Positions 18,212-28,823 of a DNA stretch of 64,000 bases are shown one piece after another. The notes below the pieces were generated by a model that searched no databases, was not told the origin of the DNA, and saw nothing but the letters and a program-made list of their open reading frames with translations. The translations under genes were made by a program, and so were the position numbers. The DNA is taken from positions 4,046 through 68,045 of the forward strand of contig NZ_JARGNH010000008.1 of assembly GCF_029213205.1 (NCBI RefSeq). The letters run 5' to 3'. How positions within the stretch are numbered: position 1 is the stretch's first letter; each line of letters starts with the position of its first letter. The DNA is from Pseudooceanicola sp. (GTDB lineage: Bacteria; Pseudomonadota; Alphaproteobacteria; Rhodobacterales; Rhodobacteraceae).

Positions 18212-19924
18212 TCAGCCCGACCCCGCTCCGACCCCGGCCAGCAGCAGTGCTGAAATCGGCGCGATGGCGACCCGTCCGGCGCGGTCCTGCAGACCCCAGA
18301 CCAGCAGCGCCTGCACGGTTTCCGGACGCACCCGGCCAACCATCACCACGCCGCCTTCGGTGCCAGCCCGAAAGGCGGCATGGTCGAGAAAGCGGCGGAT
18401 CACATTGGCACTCTGTCCATCGCCATCGAAATCACGAAACAGCGTCGCCGCTGGCACGCCAGTCTTGACCGCCAGTTTGCGCGCGGTGTCAAAGCCGTTG
18501 GGATACAGCACCAGCCCGTGACCCGAGGCCATCAGCAGATCAGCCAGCTGGTCGGCAGCAGGACGCGACGCCTGCAGCCCCAAACCCGGTTTCTCCATCA
18601 CTGCGGTGACCTCGGGCAACACGTTGGTCCAGACCTCAAAGGCAGTTTCCAGATCCTTGGCCGTGGCCTCGGGCGCGACCCCGGCGAGCAGCATCACTTC
18701 GAACCCTGCCGCCCGGTAATCGGCCATCGCCTGCGCCGCGCCGCTCCAGCTGGGATCGACAGCGATGGTCAGCGGATAAGGGAAATCGCGCAGAACCGAG
18801 GCATCGACGGCACCGCTGCCGTCATCCAGCAACACGATCGACATCAGCGGCCGGTTCTCGGGATTGTCAAAGGCCACCGCGTAGCGCCGGATCGGTGGCA
18901 GCGACGGGTCATCGGCGGCGGAGGTCTGGGCCGCGGTGGTGGAGTCGCCGGTGGCATTGCCGATCGACGGCAGTCGGGCGCTGCGCATGCCACCGCCGGT
19001 TTCGGTCAACCGCGTCGCCGGGCGGCCAACCGCCGGGCCAGAGGTCGCCCCGGGGTTCGGCGGCATCACCGACTCGGCGCGGGCCACCACTGCGGGCGGG
19101 GTGGTGTCGGCCTGCGGCACGGTGCCGGATTCCGCCGGGGCGGTGGCCGGATCGGTGGCCGCGACCTGCGGCGCGGCGGTGTCGGCAGCCGGGGCCATCG
19201 GCGCCGGATCGGTGGTGCTCGACACTTCGGGTTGTTGCGGCTGTGTCGGCGCGACCGGCGCCACGGCACTGCCGGTGTCGGCTGGCGGTGCAATCTCGGC
19301 CTTTGCGGCGACCGGCGGCGCGCTGCCCGTGGGGCTGCGCAGCAGCGGCGCCTCGGCGGCGGCCTGAAGGTCCTGGCTCGGAAAGCCGACCCCGCTCCCC
19401 TCGGCGCCGGCATCGGGCGATTGCGGCTGGGTCACATTGGCCGGCACCGCGGTCTGACCGGTGGATTGGGGGACGGCGCGCGGCTCGACCTCGGCCACCG
19501 GGGCGCTGGGGGCGTCGGGGGCATTGTCGACCGGGGTGGGCTGCACCGGTGGTGTCTCGCTGCCGTTGCTCCCCGGCAGCGGCGCATCACCAGCCGGGGG
19601 CACTGCGGCAAGGCGACTCTCCGGTTCACCGGTTTCCGGGCGATTGCCCGGTTCCTTGGCGGCGGAATCGATCGCGTCGAGCCCGTCACGTCCCGGTGGC
19701 GGCGGGCTGTCAGCCTCGGGCGGTTTGCTGACCGCCTCCTGCCCCGGCAAGGTCACCGGCACATCGGCGCGTGACTGGTTGAACTCTGACCCGCCCGGCA
19801 CTTCGGCGGCGCCAGTGCGCGGCGGCGCATCACCGGGAAGGCTGCCATTCAGCGAAATCACCGCCACAAAAAGGAATGAAATAATCAGACCCCAAAATAG
19901 TCCTGAAAAAAATCCGCGACTCAC
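18212..19924 (-). CDS. Divergent polysaccharide deacetylase (YibQ-like) with long disordered linker
   Basis: A GTG start at 19924 (GAGGCA ribosome site upstream) begins a 570-residue protein. Residues about 5-27 are a membrane anchor or uncleaved signal, residues about 35-330 are a Pro/Ala/Thr-rich low-complexity linker, and the C-terminal 230 residues are the divergent polysaccharide deacetylase domain ([33 protein letters not shown]). The domain is fold-related to carbohydrate esterases but lacks their usual metal motif, and its activity is unproven. A periplasmic, cell-envelope role is likely. The gene is convergent with ppiD and divergent from trpD. Confidence 0.8.
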   Translation of the reverse strand: MSRGFFSGLFWGLIISFLFVAVISLNGSLPGDAPPRTGAAEVPGGSEFNQSRADVPVTLPGQEAVSKPPEADSPPPPGRDGLDAIDSAAKEPGNRPETGEPESRLAAVPPAGDAPLPGSNGSETPPVQPTPVDNAPDAPSAPVAEVEPRAVPQSTGQTAVPANVTQPQSPDAGAEGSGVGFPSQDLQAAAEAPLLRSPTGSAPPVAAKAEIAPPADTGSAVAPVAPTQPQQPEVSSTTDPAPMAPAADTAAPQVAATDPATAPAESGTVPQADTTPPAVVARAESVMPPNPGATSGPAVGRPATRLTETGGGMRSARLPSIGNATGDSTTAAQTSAADDPSLPPIRRYAVAFDNPENRPLMSIVLLDDGSGAVDASVLRDFPYPLTIAVDPSWSGAAQAMADYRAAGFEVMLLAGVAPEATAKDLETAFEVWTNVLPEVTAVMEKPGLGLQASRPAADQLADLLMASGHGLVLYPNGFDTARKLAVKTGVPAATLFRDFDGDGQSANVIRRFLDHAAFRAGTEGGVVMVGRVRPETVQALLVWGLQDRAGRVAIAPISALLLAGVGAGSG

Positions 19925-20178
19925 CGCAATTGCCTCATGTTTGGCCCGGCGATTGCCCTGGCCTTATGATATTGACCCCGTGCCCGGCCCCGCCACCCTT
20001 GACCTGGACGGCGCCGGCAGAGCATGTAGGACACGCCCCCCAAGACCTGGCCCGAAGAACAGGACCAAAGCACCGGGGATTGCGCCTGTGGCGCATGATA
20101 CCACAAGATCGGCCACTGCACAGGGGCCAATACCGCCAGCGCCCGCTAGGGGCCGTCACGAAAGGTCAACATCCTGAG

Positions 20179-21201
20179 ATGAGCGATGCCATCAAACCCC
20201 TGATCGCCGCCGCCGCCGACCGCGCGCTGAGCCGCGACGAGGCCCGCGCCGCCTTTGACATCCTGTTCCGGGGTGAGGCGACACCCAGCCAGATCGGCGG
20301 CTTGCTGATGGCGCTGCGCACCCGTGGCGAAACCGTTGATGAATTCGCCGCCGCCGCTGCTGCGATGCGGGCCTGTTGCAAGCCGGTGCGCGCGCCAGAG
20401 GGGGCGATCGACATTGTCGGCACCGGTGGTGACGGCAAGGGCACGCTGAACATTTCCACCGCCACCGCCTTTGTGGTGGCCGGTGCCGGGGTAACGGTGG
20501 CCAAGCATGGCAACCGCAACCTCAGTTCGAAATCCGGCGCGGCGGATGCGCTGACCCAGATGGGCATCAACGTGATGGTCGGCCCGGAGGTGGTTGAACA
20601 AGCGCTGAAGGAGGTCGGGATCGCCTTTATGATGGCACCGATGCATCACCCGGCGATTGCCCATGTGATGCCGACAAGGACCGAGCTCGGCACGCGGACG
20701 ATCTTCAACATCCTCGGGCCGCTGACCAACCCCGCCGGGGTCAAACGCCAGCTGACCGGCACGTTTTCGCGGGCGATGATCCGCCCCATGGCGGAAACCC
20801 TCCGGGCGCTGGGATCCGAACACGCCTGGCTGGTGCATGGCTCGGACGGCACCGATGAGCTGACGATCACCGGGGTCAGCTGGGTCGCGGCGCTGGAAAC
20901 CGATGGCGCGATCCGCGAGGCAGAGTTGCATCCCGAGGACGCGGGCCTGCCGGTGCACCCGTTCGAGGCGATCCTCGGCGGCACACCCGAGCAGAACGGC
21001 CGCGCCTTTGCTGCGCTGCTGGCCGGTGAAGCCTCGGCCTATCGCGATGCTGTGCTGCTGAACGCCGCCGCCGCGCTGGTCGTCGCCGACAAGGTCAGCG
21101 ACCTCAAAGAGGGCGTCGAGATGGCGCGTGAAAGCATCGATTCCGGCACCGCCAAGGCCAAGATCGACGGGCTGGCGCGGATCACCTCGGCGCCGGGCTG
21201 A
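20179..21201 (+). CDS. trpD: Anthranilate phosphoribosyltransferase
   Basis: Second step of tryptophan synthesis: anthranilate plus PRPP gives phosphoribosylanthranilate. The PRPP-binding motif [17 protein letters not shown] and the [15 protein letters not shown] motif are intact. The start at 20179 (MSDAIKPLI) gives 340 residues; the open frame reaches 83 codons further up but that part has no family character. trpE and trpG, which usually precede it, are absent here; instead there is about 250 bp of untranslated sequence with a weak candidate promoter (TTGACC near 20008). Confidence 0.94.
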   Translation: MSDAIKPLIAAAADRALSRDEARAAFDILFRGEATPSQIGGLLMALRTRGETVDEFAAAAAAMRACCKPVRAPEGAIDIVGTGGDGKGTLNISTATAFVVAGAGVTVAKHGNRNLSSKSGAADALTQMGINVMVGPEVVEQALKEVGIAFMMAPMHHPAIAHVMPTRTELGTRTIFNILGPLTNPAGVKRQLTGTFSRAMIRPMAETLRALGSEHAWLVHGSDGTDELTITGVSWVAALETDGAIREAELHPEDAGLPVHPFEAILGGTPEQNGRAFAALLAGEASAYRDAVLLNAAAALVVADKVSDLKEGVEMARESIDSGTAKAKIDGLARITSAPG

Positions 21202-21204
21202 CAG

Positions 21205-21864
21205 GTGCTGCCAGCGGCACTTGGTGACTGGCACGACCTGGCATTCTTTGCCGAGGATTGGCCACGAATCCGCGCGGCCTTGGCCCAGGACCCGCGCCAG
21301 ACCCTGCCGCCTGCGCCCTGCCGCTTTGCGGCGCTGGAGGCGGCGCAACCGGATATGGTGCGCGCCATCATCCTCGGCCAGGACCCCTATCCGACCCCGG
21401 GCCATGCCCATGGGCTGGCGTTTTCGGTGGCCAGCAAGGTGCGCCTATTGCCGCGCAGCCTGTCAAATATTTTCAAGGAATTGCAGGCCGATATTGGTGC
21501 GGTTCCTGACACCGGAGACCTGCATTTCTGGGCCCGCCAGGGGGTGCTGCTGCTGAACACCGCGCTCAGCGTTCCGGCTGGAGAGGCCGGTGGCCATGCC
21601 CGGCTCGGCTGGGACCGGCTGACCCGGCAGGTGCTGGCGCGACTCTCCGATCGCCCGCGCGCCTTTGTGCTCTGGGGCAAGCATGCGCAGGGCTTTGCCG
21701 ATGCGATCAAGGGCCCGGATCACCTGATTCTGAGCAGTGCCCACCCCTCACCGCTTTCCGCGCGTCGTGGCTTTTTCGGGTCACGGCCATTTTCAAAGGT
21801 CAACAACTGGCTTACATCCAATGGGCAGGCGCCGATCAACTGGGCCGATCCCGACGCGAAGTGA
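21205..21864 (+). CDS. ung: Uracil-DNA glycosylase (family 1)
   Basis: Removes uracil from DNA to start base excision repair. Family 1 motifs are present: the catalytic-water loop [17 protein letters not shown] and the DNA-intercalating loop [18 protein letters not shown]. Length 219 residues from a GTG start three bases after trpD. It sits between trpD and trpC, apparently in the same transcript. Confidence 0.93.
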   Translation: MLPAALGDWHDLAFFAEDWPRIRAALAQDPRQTLPPAPCRFAALEAAQPDMVRAIILGQDPYPTPGHAHGLAFSVASKVRLLPRSLSNIFKELQADIGAVPDTGDLHFWARQGVLLLNTALSVPAGEAGGHARLGWDRLTRQVLARLSDRPRAFVLWGKHAQGFADAIKGPDHLILSSAHPSPLSARRGFFGSRPFSKVNNWLTSNGQAPINWADPDAK

Positions 21865-21872
21865 AAGACCCG

Positions 21873-22697
21873 ATGAGCGAAACCGTCCTCGACCGAATAA
21901 AAACCTACAAACTCGCGGAAATTGCCGCCGACAAAGCGGCCAAACCCTTGGCCGCTGTCGAGGATGAAGCGCATGAGGCGTCGCCAGTGCGCGGCTTTGC
22001 CAAGGCGCTGCAAACCGCGGCGCTGCGCGGCTATGGGCTAATCGCCGAAATCAAGAAAGCCTCGCCCTCCAAGGGCTTGATCCGCGCCGATTTTGATCCG
22101 CCCGCCCTGGCCCGCGCCTATGAAGAGGGCGGCGCCACCTGTCTGTCGGTGCTGACCGACATGCCCTCGTTCCAGGGCGACAAGGCGTTCCTGCCTGCGG
22201 CGCGCGAGGCCTGCAGCCTGCCGGTGCTGCGCAAGGATTTCATGTATGACACCTATCAGGTCGCCGAGGCCCGGGCACTGGGGGCCGATGCGATCCTGAT
22301 CATCATGGCCTCAGTCAGCGACGATCAGGCGGTTGAACTGGAAGAGGCCGCGACCCGCTGGGGCATGGATGTGCTGATCGAGGTGCATGACGGTGACGAG
22401 CTGGAGCGCACCAGCCGGCTGAAATCGCCACTGATCGGCATCAACAACCGCGATCTGCGCAGCTTTGAGACCAACCTCGACACCACCAGGGAACTGGCGC
22501 GGCTGGTGCCAATAGATCGGATCATTGTCGCCGAAAGCGGGCTGTCGACGCCCCAGGATCTGGCCGATATGGCCCGCTACGGCGCCCGCTGTTTCCTGAT
22601 CGGTGAAAGCCTGATGCGCCAGGACAATGTGGCCGAGGCGACAAGGCTGCTGCTGGCCGACCCGCCCGGCGCGCCGGGCATGGGCGGGGGGCTCTGA
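21873..22697 (+). CDS. trpC: Indole-3-glycerol-phosphate synthase
   Basis: Closes the indole ring in tryptophan synthesis. A TIM-barrel enzyme of 274 residues with [13 protein letters not shown], the catalytic lysine region [12 protein letters not shown] and [15 protein letters not shown] at 21861 overlaps the ung stop, but ATG 21873 ([14 protein letters not shown]) fits the family N-terminus better. Its TGA overlaps the moaC ATG. Confidence 0.94.
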   Translation: MSETVLDRIKTYKLAEIAADKAAKPLAAVEDEAHEASPVRGFAKALQTAALRGYGLIAEIKKASPSKGLIRADFDPPALARAYEEGGATCLSVLTDMPSFQGDKAFLPAAREACSLPVLRKDFMYDTYQVAEARALGADAILIIMASVSDDQAVELEEAATRWGMDVLIEVHDGDELERTSRLKSPLIGINNRDLRSFETNLDTTRELARLVPIDRIIVAESGLSTPQDLADMARYGARCFLIGESLMRQDNVAEATRLLLADPPGAPGMGGGL

Positions 22698-23191
22698 TGA
22701 CGCTGACCCATTTCGACGGCAAGGGCGACGCGCATATGGTCGATGTCTCGAACAAGCCGGTGACGGATCGGGTGGCGGTGGCTGCCGCCTACATCAAGAT
22801 GGCGCAGGAAACCTTTGATATCATTTCCGAGGGTCGCGCCAAAAAGGGCGACGTTCTGGGCGTTGCCCGGCTGGCCGGGATCATGGCTGCCAAACGCACC
22901 GCCGATCTGATCCCGCTGTGCCATCCGCTGCCGATCACCAAGGTCGCCGTCGAACTGACACCGGATCCGGCGTTGCCCGGCATTCGTATCGAGGCACTGG
23001 TCAAGACCACCGGCCAGACCGGTGTCGAGATGGAGGCGCTGACCACCGCCAGCACCGCCGCCTTGACCATCTATGACATGGCCAAGGCGGTGGACCGGGC
23101 GATGGAGATCGGCGGGCTGCGGGTGATGCTCAAGGATGGCGGCAAGTCCGGGCGCTTTGAAGCGGATGCAGAAACAGGCGCAAACCCATGA
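22697..23191 (+). CDS. moaC: Cyclic pyranopterin monophosphate synthase
   Basis: Acts after MoaA in the first stage of molybdenum cofactor synthesis. The 164-residue protein begins [18 protein letters not shown] and contains the active-site regions [13 protein letters not shown] and [12 protein letters not shown]. It overlaps trpC by one base and moeA by four, so tryptophan and molybdopterin genes are translationally coupled. Confidence 0.95.
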   Translation: MTLTHFDGKGDAHMVDVSNKPVTDRVAVAAAYIKMAQETFDIISEGRAKKGDVLGVARLAGIMAAKRTADLIPLCHPLPITKVAVELTPDPALPGIRIEALVKTTGQTGVEMEALTTASTAALTIYDMAKAVDRAMEIGGLRVMLKDGGKSGRFEADAETGANP

Positions 23192-24360
23192 TTTCCGTAG
23201 AAGACGCGCTGGCACGGCTGTTCGATCTGGTCACCCCGCTGACGGTTGAGGATGTGCCGCTGACCCAGGCGGCGGGCCGGGTGTTGGCGGCGGATGTGCT
23301 GGCTCGGCGCGATCAGCCGCCCTTTGCCGCCTCGGCGATGGATGGCTATGCCCTGATTGCCGCCGAGGCCCGCCCCGGCGCCAGGTTTCAGGTGATCGGC
23401 GAGGCCGCCGCCGGGACCCGGTTCGCGGGCCGGGTCGGTCCCGGGCAAGCCGTGCGGATCTTCACCGGCGCGCCAATGCCCGAGGGCGCCGACCGGGTGG
23501 TGATCCAGGAGGATACCGAGGCCGCTGAGGGCATTGTCACCCTGACCGACGCCCTGGACCAGGGCCCGCATGTGCGCCCTGCCGGTGGCGATTTCCGCAT
23601 CGGCGACCGGATCAGCGCGCCGCGCCGCCTGTCACCCGCCGATATCGCGCTGGCGGCGGCAATGAATGCGCCGCGGCTGCCGGTGACCCGGCGGCCGGTG
23701 GTGGCGCTGATCTCGACCGGCGACGAATTGGTGATGCCGGGCAAGGATCCCGGACCGGATCAGATCATCGCCTCAAACACCTTTGGCCTGAAGGCGCTGC
23801 TTGAGGCCGAGGGCGCAGAGGCGCGGCTGCTGCCGATCGCTGGCGACAATGAGGCCAGCCTGCGGATGGCTTTCGCGCTGGCGGCGACTGCCGATCTGAT
23901 CGTCACCATCGGCGGTGCCTCGGTCGGCGATCACGATCTGGTCGGCAAAGTGGCCGCCGAAATGGGGCTCGACCGAGCGTTCTGGAAGGTGGCGATGCGC
24001 CCGGGCAAGCCGCTGATGGCCGGGCGTCTGAATGGCACCGCGATGATCGGACTGCCGGGAAATCCGGTCTCGGCAATGGTATGCGGCCATGTCTTTCTGC
24101 GGCCGGTGATCCGCGCCATGCAGGGCTTGCCCGCCGAGGCATTGCGCCCCAGCCCGGCCCGGCTGCTGGCCCCGGTCGCCGCCAACGGGCCGCGCACCCA
24201 TTATATGCGGGCGGTGATGACAGCCGAGGGCATCCGCGCCTTTGACAGCCAGGACTCGGCGCTGCTGTCGGTGCTTTCGCGCGCCGATTGCTTTCTGATC
24301 CGGGCGCCCGATGCCGCCGCCGCCGAAGCCGGCGAGACGGTGCCCTGCCTGATCCTCTGA
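23188..24360 (+). CDS. moeA: Molybdopterin molybdenumtransferase
   Basis: Inserts molybdate into adenylylated molybdopterin. 390 residues with [11 protein letters not shown] near the N-terminus, [12 protein letters not shown], the MoCF-binding domain motifs TGDELV and [11 protein letters not shown], and GLPGNPVSA. The ATGA overlap with moaC and the gap before the lexA promoter make it the last gene of the trpD-ung-trpC-moaC-moeA run. Confidence 0.94.
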   Translation: MISVEDALARLFDLVTPLTVEDVPLTQAAGRVLAADVLARRDQPPFAASAMDGYALIAAEARPGARFQVIGEAAAGTRFAGRVGPGQAVRIFTGAPMPEGADRVVIQEDTEAAEGIVTLTDALDQGPHVRPAGGDFRIGDRISAPRRLSPADIALAAAMNAPRLPVTRRPVVALISTGDELVMPGKDPGPDQIIASNTFGLKALLEAEGAEARLLPIAGDNEASLRMAFALAATADLIVTIGGASVGDHDLVGKVAAEMGLDRAFWKVAMRPGKPLMAGRLNGTAMIGLPGNPVSAMVCGHVFLRPVIRAMQGLPAEALRPSPARLLAPVAANGPRTHYMRAVMTAEGIRAFDSQDSALLSVLSRADCFLIRAPDAAAAEAGETVPCLIL

Positions 24361-24393
24361 TCCGCCGCCTGGGCCAACGTTCGCCAGAAGCGA

Positions 24394-24422
24394 TTGACAC
24401 AAAAAGGGAACATGTATAGAAC
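24394..24422 (+). promoter_or_regulatory. lexA promoter with SOS (LexA) box
   Basis: TTGACA (24394-24399) and a -10 near TATAGA (24415-24420) form a promoter. Overlapping its -10 is GAAC-N7-GAAC at 24408-24422, the alphaproteobacterial LexA operator (GTTC-N7-GTTC on the other strand). LexA bound here would block RNA polymerase, giving autorepression. Confidence 0.85.
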
Positions 24423-24455
24423 AAAGCGAACCTTTGGCTTTGTGGGGCGGTGTAA

Positions 24456-25157
24456 ATGCTGACCAAGAAACAGCTCGATCTACTTGAATTCATTCATAAA
24501 CGGACACAACGTGACGGCGTTCCGCCTTCGTTCGATGAGATGAAAGAGGCGCTGGACCTGCGATCGAAATCAGGCATTCACCGGCTGATCACTGCGCTCG
24601 AGGAGCGTGGCTTTATCCGCCGTCTGGCGCATCGGGCCCGGGCCATTGAAATCGTCCGCCTGCCCGAGACCCTCGGCGGCGAGGCGACGGTATTCAGCCC
24701 CCGGGTGATCGAGGGCGGCGCCCCCGATCCGGGCAAACGCCCCGGTGGCGCGCGGGCGGTGAGCGCGGTCGATGCGGTCGAACTGCCGGTGATGGGCCGG
24801 ATTGCCGCCGGTGTGCCGATCGAGGCGATTGAACAGATCTCGCATCACGTCGCGGTGCCCGGTGCGATGATTTCCGGCACAGCCGAACATTACGCGCTTG
24901 AGGTGCGCGGCGATTCGATGATCGACGCGGGCATCAATGACGGTGATGTGGTGGTGGTGCGTGAACAATCCACCGCCGACAATGGCGACATCGTGGTGGC
25001 GCTGGTCGAGGATCGCGAGGCAACGCTGAAACGGCTGTTCCGCCGCGGCGACATGATCGAACTGGTCGCCGCCAATCCCGCCTATGAGACCCGGGTGCTG
25101 CCCTCGCATCTGGTCAAGGTGCAGGGGCGGCTGGTCGGGTTGATCCGCAGCTACTGA
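24456..25157 (+). CDS. lexA: LexA repressor
   Basis: SOS response repressor that self-cleaves with RecA. 233 residues: a winged-helix DNA-binding domain (residues 1-65), a linker of about 40, and the S24 peptidase domain. The self-cleavage bond is A118-G119 (GRIAAGV), with the catalytic pair S154 (RGDSMID) and K192 (TLKRLF). The operator lies about 35 bases upstream. uvrA, a usual SOS gene, is at the right end of the window. Confidence 0.96.
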   Translation: MLTKKQLDLLEFIHKRTQRDGVPPSFDEMKEALDLRSKSGIHRLITALEERGFIRRLAHRARAIEIVRLPETLGGEATVFSPRVIEGGAPDPGKRPGGARAVSAVDAVELPVMGRIAAGVPIEAIEQISHHVAVPGAMISGTAEHYALEVRGDSMIDAGINDGDVVVVREQSTADNGDIVVALVEDREATLKRLFRRGDMIELVAANPAYETRVLPSHLVKVQGRLVGLIRSY

Positions 25158-25164
25158 GCCGGGG

Positions 25165-27228
25165 TTACTGCGCCGCCAGCGCCAGATTTTTCGAGGTCAG
25201 CGCCGGGAGCACCAAAGGCCCGACCGATTTGCCAGAGGGCGCCCAGGGGCGCCCTTTTGCCTGCCCGCTGGCGGTGGTGAACACCCCGTCGCGGTCCAAC
25301 GCCACCGCCCCGGTGCGGCGCAGCCTTGTGCTGTCCAGCACCAGACAGGACGACAGGCGCGGCGCCGGGGCATTGCTGACCAGCAGCGCGGCACCGTCGC
25401 AATCCTCCAGCGCCGCCACCCGCTTGCGCCCGGTGACATGGCGCACCAGATCCTCCGGCACCAGGTTCCAGCGCGCCGCCGCGACCGCCTGACTGGCGCC
25501 GTCGCCGTCATTCTCCAGCCAGGTCTGCGCGACAAAGCCAGAGCCGCTGGCCCGGCTCAACGCCCGGCCCTCAGACGTCATCACCCCGACCAACCCGCCG
25601 GTTTCATCGACCAGCAACGCCGGTCGCTCTGCCCCCGCCCAGAGCCACAACGCCACCGCCAGCGGCGCCAGCCCGGCCCCCCGCAAGCGCCCGCGCCAGA
25701 GGCAGAGCAGCAGCCCACCGAAGGCCAGCAACGGCAGCACCGCCGCATCGGGTGTCGGCACCTGCAGCAGCGCCTCGGGGCGGGCCGCCACCCGGGTGGC
25801 GACAGTCAGGATCCAGCCCAGCCCCTGCCCCATCACCCAGAGCGCCGGGGCCGCCAGCCCCAGCGGCATCAGGCAGGCCGAAACCACCGCTGCGGGCATC
25901 ACCACCAGCCCCATCACCGGCACCGCCAACAGGTTGGCCAACAGTCCCAGCCGGGCGATCTGGTTGAAATGCGCCGCCGCCACCGGCGCCGTCGCCGCCC
26001 CGGCCACCGCCGAGGACAGCACCATCGCCAGCACCGGTGCCAGCCAGCGCCAGCGCCCGCTGAGCGGGTGGCGGCGCAGCAGGTCAAAGGCCGCAACCAG
26101 CGCCAGTGTCGCGGCAAAGGACATCTGGAATCCGGGGCCGAGCAAGGCCTCGGGCCGCAGCACCAGCACGATCAATGCCGCCAGCGCCACCGCCCGCAAG
26201 CTGAGCGCGCGCCGATTGCCGAGCAAGGCGCCAAGCGCCACCGCCACCATGACAAAGGCCCGTTCGGTGGCTACGCTGCCGCCGGACAGCACCAGATAGG
26301 CCGCCGCCGCCAGCAGCGCCACCAGGGCCGCGATCTTGTGCAGCGGCCAGCGCAGCGCCGCCCAGGGCCAGCAGGCCAGCGCCAAGCGCACCGCGCCAAA
26401 GACGAAGCCAGCCAGCAATCCCATATGCAGCCCGGAAATCGCCAGCAGATGCGCCAGGTTCGACTTGCGCAATGCCGCCAATGTCGCCTGCCCCATACCC
26501 GACCGGTCGCCGGTCATCACCGCCGCGCCGAACGCGCCGGTTTCGCCCGGCAGAGCGGCGCGCACCCGGTCGGCAAGCGCCAGGCGCCAACCCAGCACCC
26601 GGACCTCTCCCGGTTCCGGCGGCGCCAGGATCAGCGCCGGGGCGCTGGTATAGCCAAGCGCGCCCAGCCGGGCGAACCAGGCGTGGCGACGAAAATCGAA
26701 CCCGCCGGGTTCGACTGGGCCGCTGGGCGGTGACAGATGTGCGGTGGCGCTGATCCGGGCGCCGGGGATCGGGCGCGCGCCCAAAGGGTCACCATGCAAC
26801 GACAGGCGCACCCGCTCCGGCACCGCCGCCGGGTCGACGCGCAGCAGGATCACCCGATCGAGGGTCAGGCGCTGCGCATCCGAGGCCGAGCGGTCGATCG
26901 CGACGATCCTTCCCTCCACCGGGCCGTAATAGCGAAACCCCAGTACCGGCGCGGCGACCAGCGCACTGCGCGCCGCCGCCGCGTCAAACCCCGCCGCCAA
27001 CAGGGCCAGCGCCCAGAGCGGCGGGCCGAGCAGGGTTCCAACGCGCAGCGCGGCGCCGCCAAGGCCGAGCGCCAGACCCGCGAGCAGCCACAACGTCCCC
27101 GGTCCCGGTTCCCCCGGCCAGGCGAAATAGACCCCGATGCCGGTGCCGAATGCCACCGGCGCCCAGGGGAACAGGTGCCCCTGTTGCGCCGCCAGCAAGA
27201 TGGCGGGAAGGCGAAGCAGGCCCAGCAC
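25165..27228 (-). CDS. comEC: ComEC/Rec2-type DNA uptake channel protein
   Basis: A polytopic inner-membrane protein of 687 residues (GTG start) with the N-terminal ComEC domain, then the competence helix bundle (HLLAISGLHMGLLAGFVFG, GAVMTGDRSG). It would carry single-stranded DNA across the membrane during transformation. The C-terminal part lacks an obvious HxHxDH beta-lactamase-type motif. Other competence genes are not in the window. It converges with lexA (seven bases between stops) and diverges from gltX. Confidence 0.88.
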   Translation of the reverse strand: MLGLLRLPAILLAAQQGHLFPWAPVAFGTGIGVYFAWPGEPGPGTLWLLAGLALGLGGAALRVGTLLGPPLWALALLAAGFDAAAARSALVAAPVLGFRYYGPVEGRIVAIDRSASDAQRLTLDRVILLRVDPAAVPERVRLSLHGDPLGARPIPGARISATAHLSPPSGPVEPGGFDFRRHAWFARLGALGYTSAPALILAPPEPGEVRVLGWRLALADRVRAALPGETGAFGAAVMTGDRSGMGQATLAALRKSNLAHLLAISGLHMGLLAGFVFGAVRLALACWPWAALRWPLHKIAALVALLAAAAYLVLSGGSVATERAFVMVAVALGALLGNRRALSLRAVALAALIVLVLRPEALLGPGFQMSFAATLALVAAFDLLRRHPLSGRWRWLAPVLAMVLSSAVAGAATAPVAAAHFNQIARLGLLANLLAVPVMGLVVMPAAVVSACLMPLGLAAPALWVMGQGLGWILTVATRVAARPEALLQVPTPDAAVLPLLAFGGLLLCLWRGRLRGAGLAPLAVALWLWAGAERPALLVDETGGLVGVMTSEGRALSRASGSGFVAQTWLENDGDGASQAVAAARWNLVPEDLVRHVTGRKRVAALEDCDGAALLVSNAPAPRLSSCLVLDSTRLRRTGAVALDRDGVFTTASGQAKGRPWAPSGKSVGPLVLPALTSKNLALAAQ

Positions 27229-27254
27229 TTGTCACCCCCTGCGCACGTCGATAG

Positions 27255-27277
27255 ACAGTCCCGGAGGCTAGCCGGGA
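27255..27277. promoter_or_regulatory. Perfect inverted repeat between comEC and gltX
   Basis: AGTCCCGG and CCGGGACT separated by seven bases lie in the 100-bp divergent interval. It could be an operator or a hairpin in either leader. No T-run follows on either strand, so it is not a terminator. Confidence 0.4.
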
Positions 27278-27328
27278 CTTGGTTAGCAACAGGTTAATCC
27301 GCCTCCCAAGGAGCCCGAGATCGCTGGC

Positions 27329-28732
27329 ATGACATCCAAAATCGTCACCCGTTTTGCGCCGTCACCAACCGGCTTTCTGCATATCGGCGGTGCCCGCACC
27401 GCGCTGTTCAACTGGCTCTATGCCCGAGGTCGGGGCGGGAAATTCCTGCTCAGGATCGAAGACACCGACCGCGCCCGATCCACCCCCGAGGCAACCCAGG
27501 CGATCCTTGACGGTCTGGCCTGGCTCGGGCTTGATCACGACGGCGAACCGGTCAGCCAGTTCGCGCGCGCTGATCGCCACCGCGCTGTGGCGCTGGCGCT
27601 GCTGGACAGCGGCCATGCCTATAAATGCTTTGCCACCCAGGACGAGATCCAGGCGTTTCGCGACGCCGCCCGGGCCGAGGGCCGCTCGACCCTGTTCCGC
27701 TCGCCCTGGCGCGATGCCGACCCGGCGGATCATCCCGACCTGCCCCATGTGGTCCGGCTGAAAACACCGCAAGAGGGCGCGACGGTGATTGCCGACCGGG
27801 TCCAGGGCAATGTCACCATTCGCAACGATCAGCTCGACGACATGGTGCTGCTGCGCTCGGACGGCAACCCGGTCTATATGCTGGCGGTGGTGGTCGATGA
27901 CCATGACATGGGGGTGACCCATGTGATCCGCGGCGACGACCATCTGAACAACGCCGCCCGGCAGATGGGGATCTACACGGCGATGGGCTGGCCGCTGCCG
28001 GTCTATGCCCATATCCCGCTGATCCACGGGCCTGACGGCAAGAAATTGTCGAAACGCCACGGTGCCCTCGGGGTCGAGGAATACCGCGATATGGGCTATC
28101 CCGCCGCCGCGATGCGCAATTACCTGGCGCGGCTGGGCTGGAGCCATGGCGACGACGAATTCTTTGACGATGCCCAGGCCCAGGCCTGGTTTGACCTCGA
28201 CGGGATCGGCAAGGCGGCGGCGCGGTTTGATTTCAAGAAGCTCGACAACCTGTCCGGCCGTCACATCGCCAGCACCGACGATGCGACGCTGCTGCATGAG
28301 GTCGAGGCCTTTTTGAACGCAACCAATCAGCCGCCGCTGGCAGGCGTTCCACATATACGGCTTTCACAGGCGATGCCGTTCTTAAAGGAACGTGCCAAGA
28401 CTTTCCCGGAATTGCTTGAAAAAGCGCATTTTGCGATTGCTGAGCGACCGATTCAACCTGATGAAAAATCAGCCGCTGCGCTGGATGATCAGGCGCGTGG
28501 ATGGCTGTCGGAATTGACGCCGCACCTGCAAAATGCTAGCTGGTCGAGAGATGAGCTCGATGGCATTCTGAACCGGTTTGCAGAGGATCAACAAACCAAA
28601 TTCGGTAAGCTGGCGGCACCTTTACGCGCCGCGCTGGCGGGACGCGCCGCAACCCCGAGCGTATTCGACATGATGCTTGTCCTGGGCCGCGATGAAACGC
28701 TGGCCAGGATCGCGGAGGCCGCGTCGGCCTGA
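27329..28732 (+). CDS. gltX: Glutamyl-tRNA synthetase
   Basis: Charges tRNA-Glu. 467 residues with the class I signature [20 protein letters not shown] and KLSKRHG (KMSKS motif). The catalytic part has the high-GC codon use of its neighbours. From about 28310 to 28630 (residues about 328-434, anticodon-binding part) third positions become AT-rich, then return to normal. The frame is intact, so the protein should work; the patch looks like replacement by recombination with a diverged allele. Confidence 0.95.
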   Translation: MTSKIVTRFAPSPTGFLHIGGARTALFNWLYARGRGGKFLLRIEDTDRARSTPEATQAILDGLAWLGLDHDGEPVSQFARADRHRAVALALLDSGHAYKCFATQDEIQAFRDAARAEGRSTLFRSPWRDADPADHPDLPHVVRLKTPQEGATVIADRVQGNVTIRNDQLDDMVLLRSDGNPVYMLAVVVDDHDMGVTHVIRGDDHLNNAARQMGIYTAMGWPLPVYAHIPLIHGPDGKKLSKRHGALGVEEYRDMGYPAAAMRNYLARLGWSHGDDEFFDDAQAQAWFDLDGIGKAAARFDFKKLDNLSGRHIASTDDATLLHEVEAFLNATNQPPLAGVPHIRLSQAMPFLKERAKTFPELLEKAHFAIAERPIQPDEKSAAALDDQARGWLSELTPHLQNASWSRDELDGILNRFAEDQQTKFGKLAAPLRAALAGRAATPSVFDMMLVLGRDETLARIAEAASA

Positions 28733-28823
28733 CCCGCGACAGCCAAATTACCGCCTCGCAAGATGCGGTGACGAACGGAAAGACGCCGGCCAGACCGGCT
28801 CGGAACAGAGGAAGGTAAAGTTA

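Noticed and set aside
20179-24360. Fusion or single operon of tryptophan and molybdopterin genes as a novel system
   Set aside because: trpC-moaC-moeA-lexA adjacency is ordinary in Rhodobacteraceae; the overlap is coupling without evident shared function.
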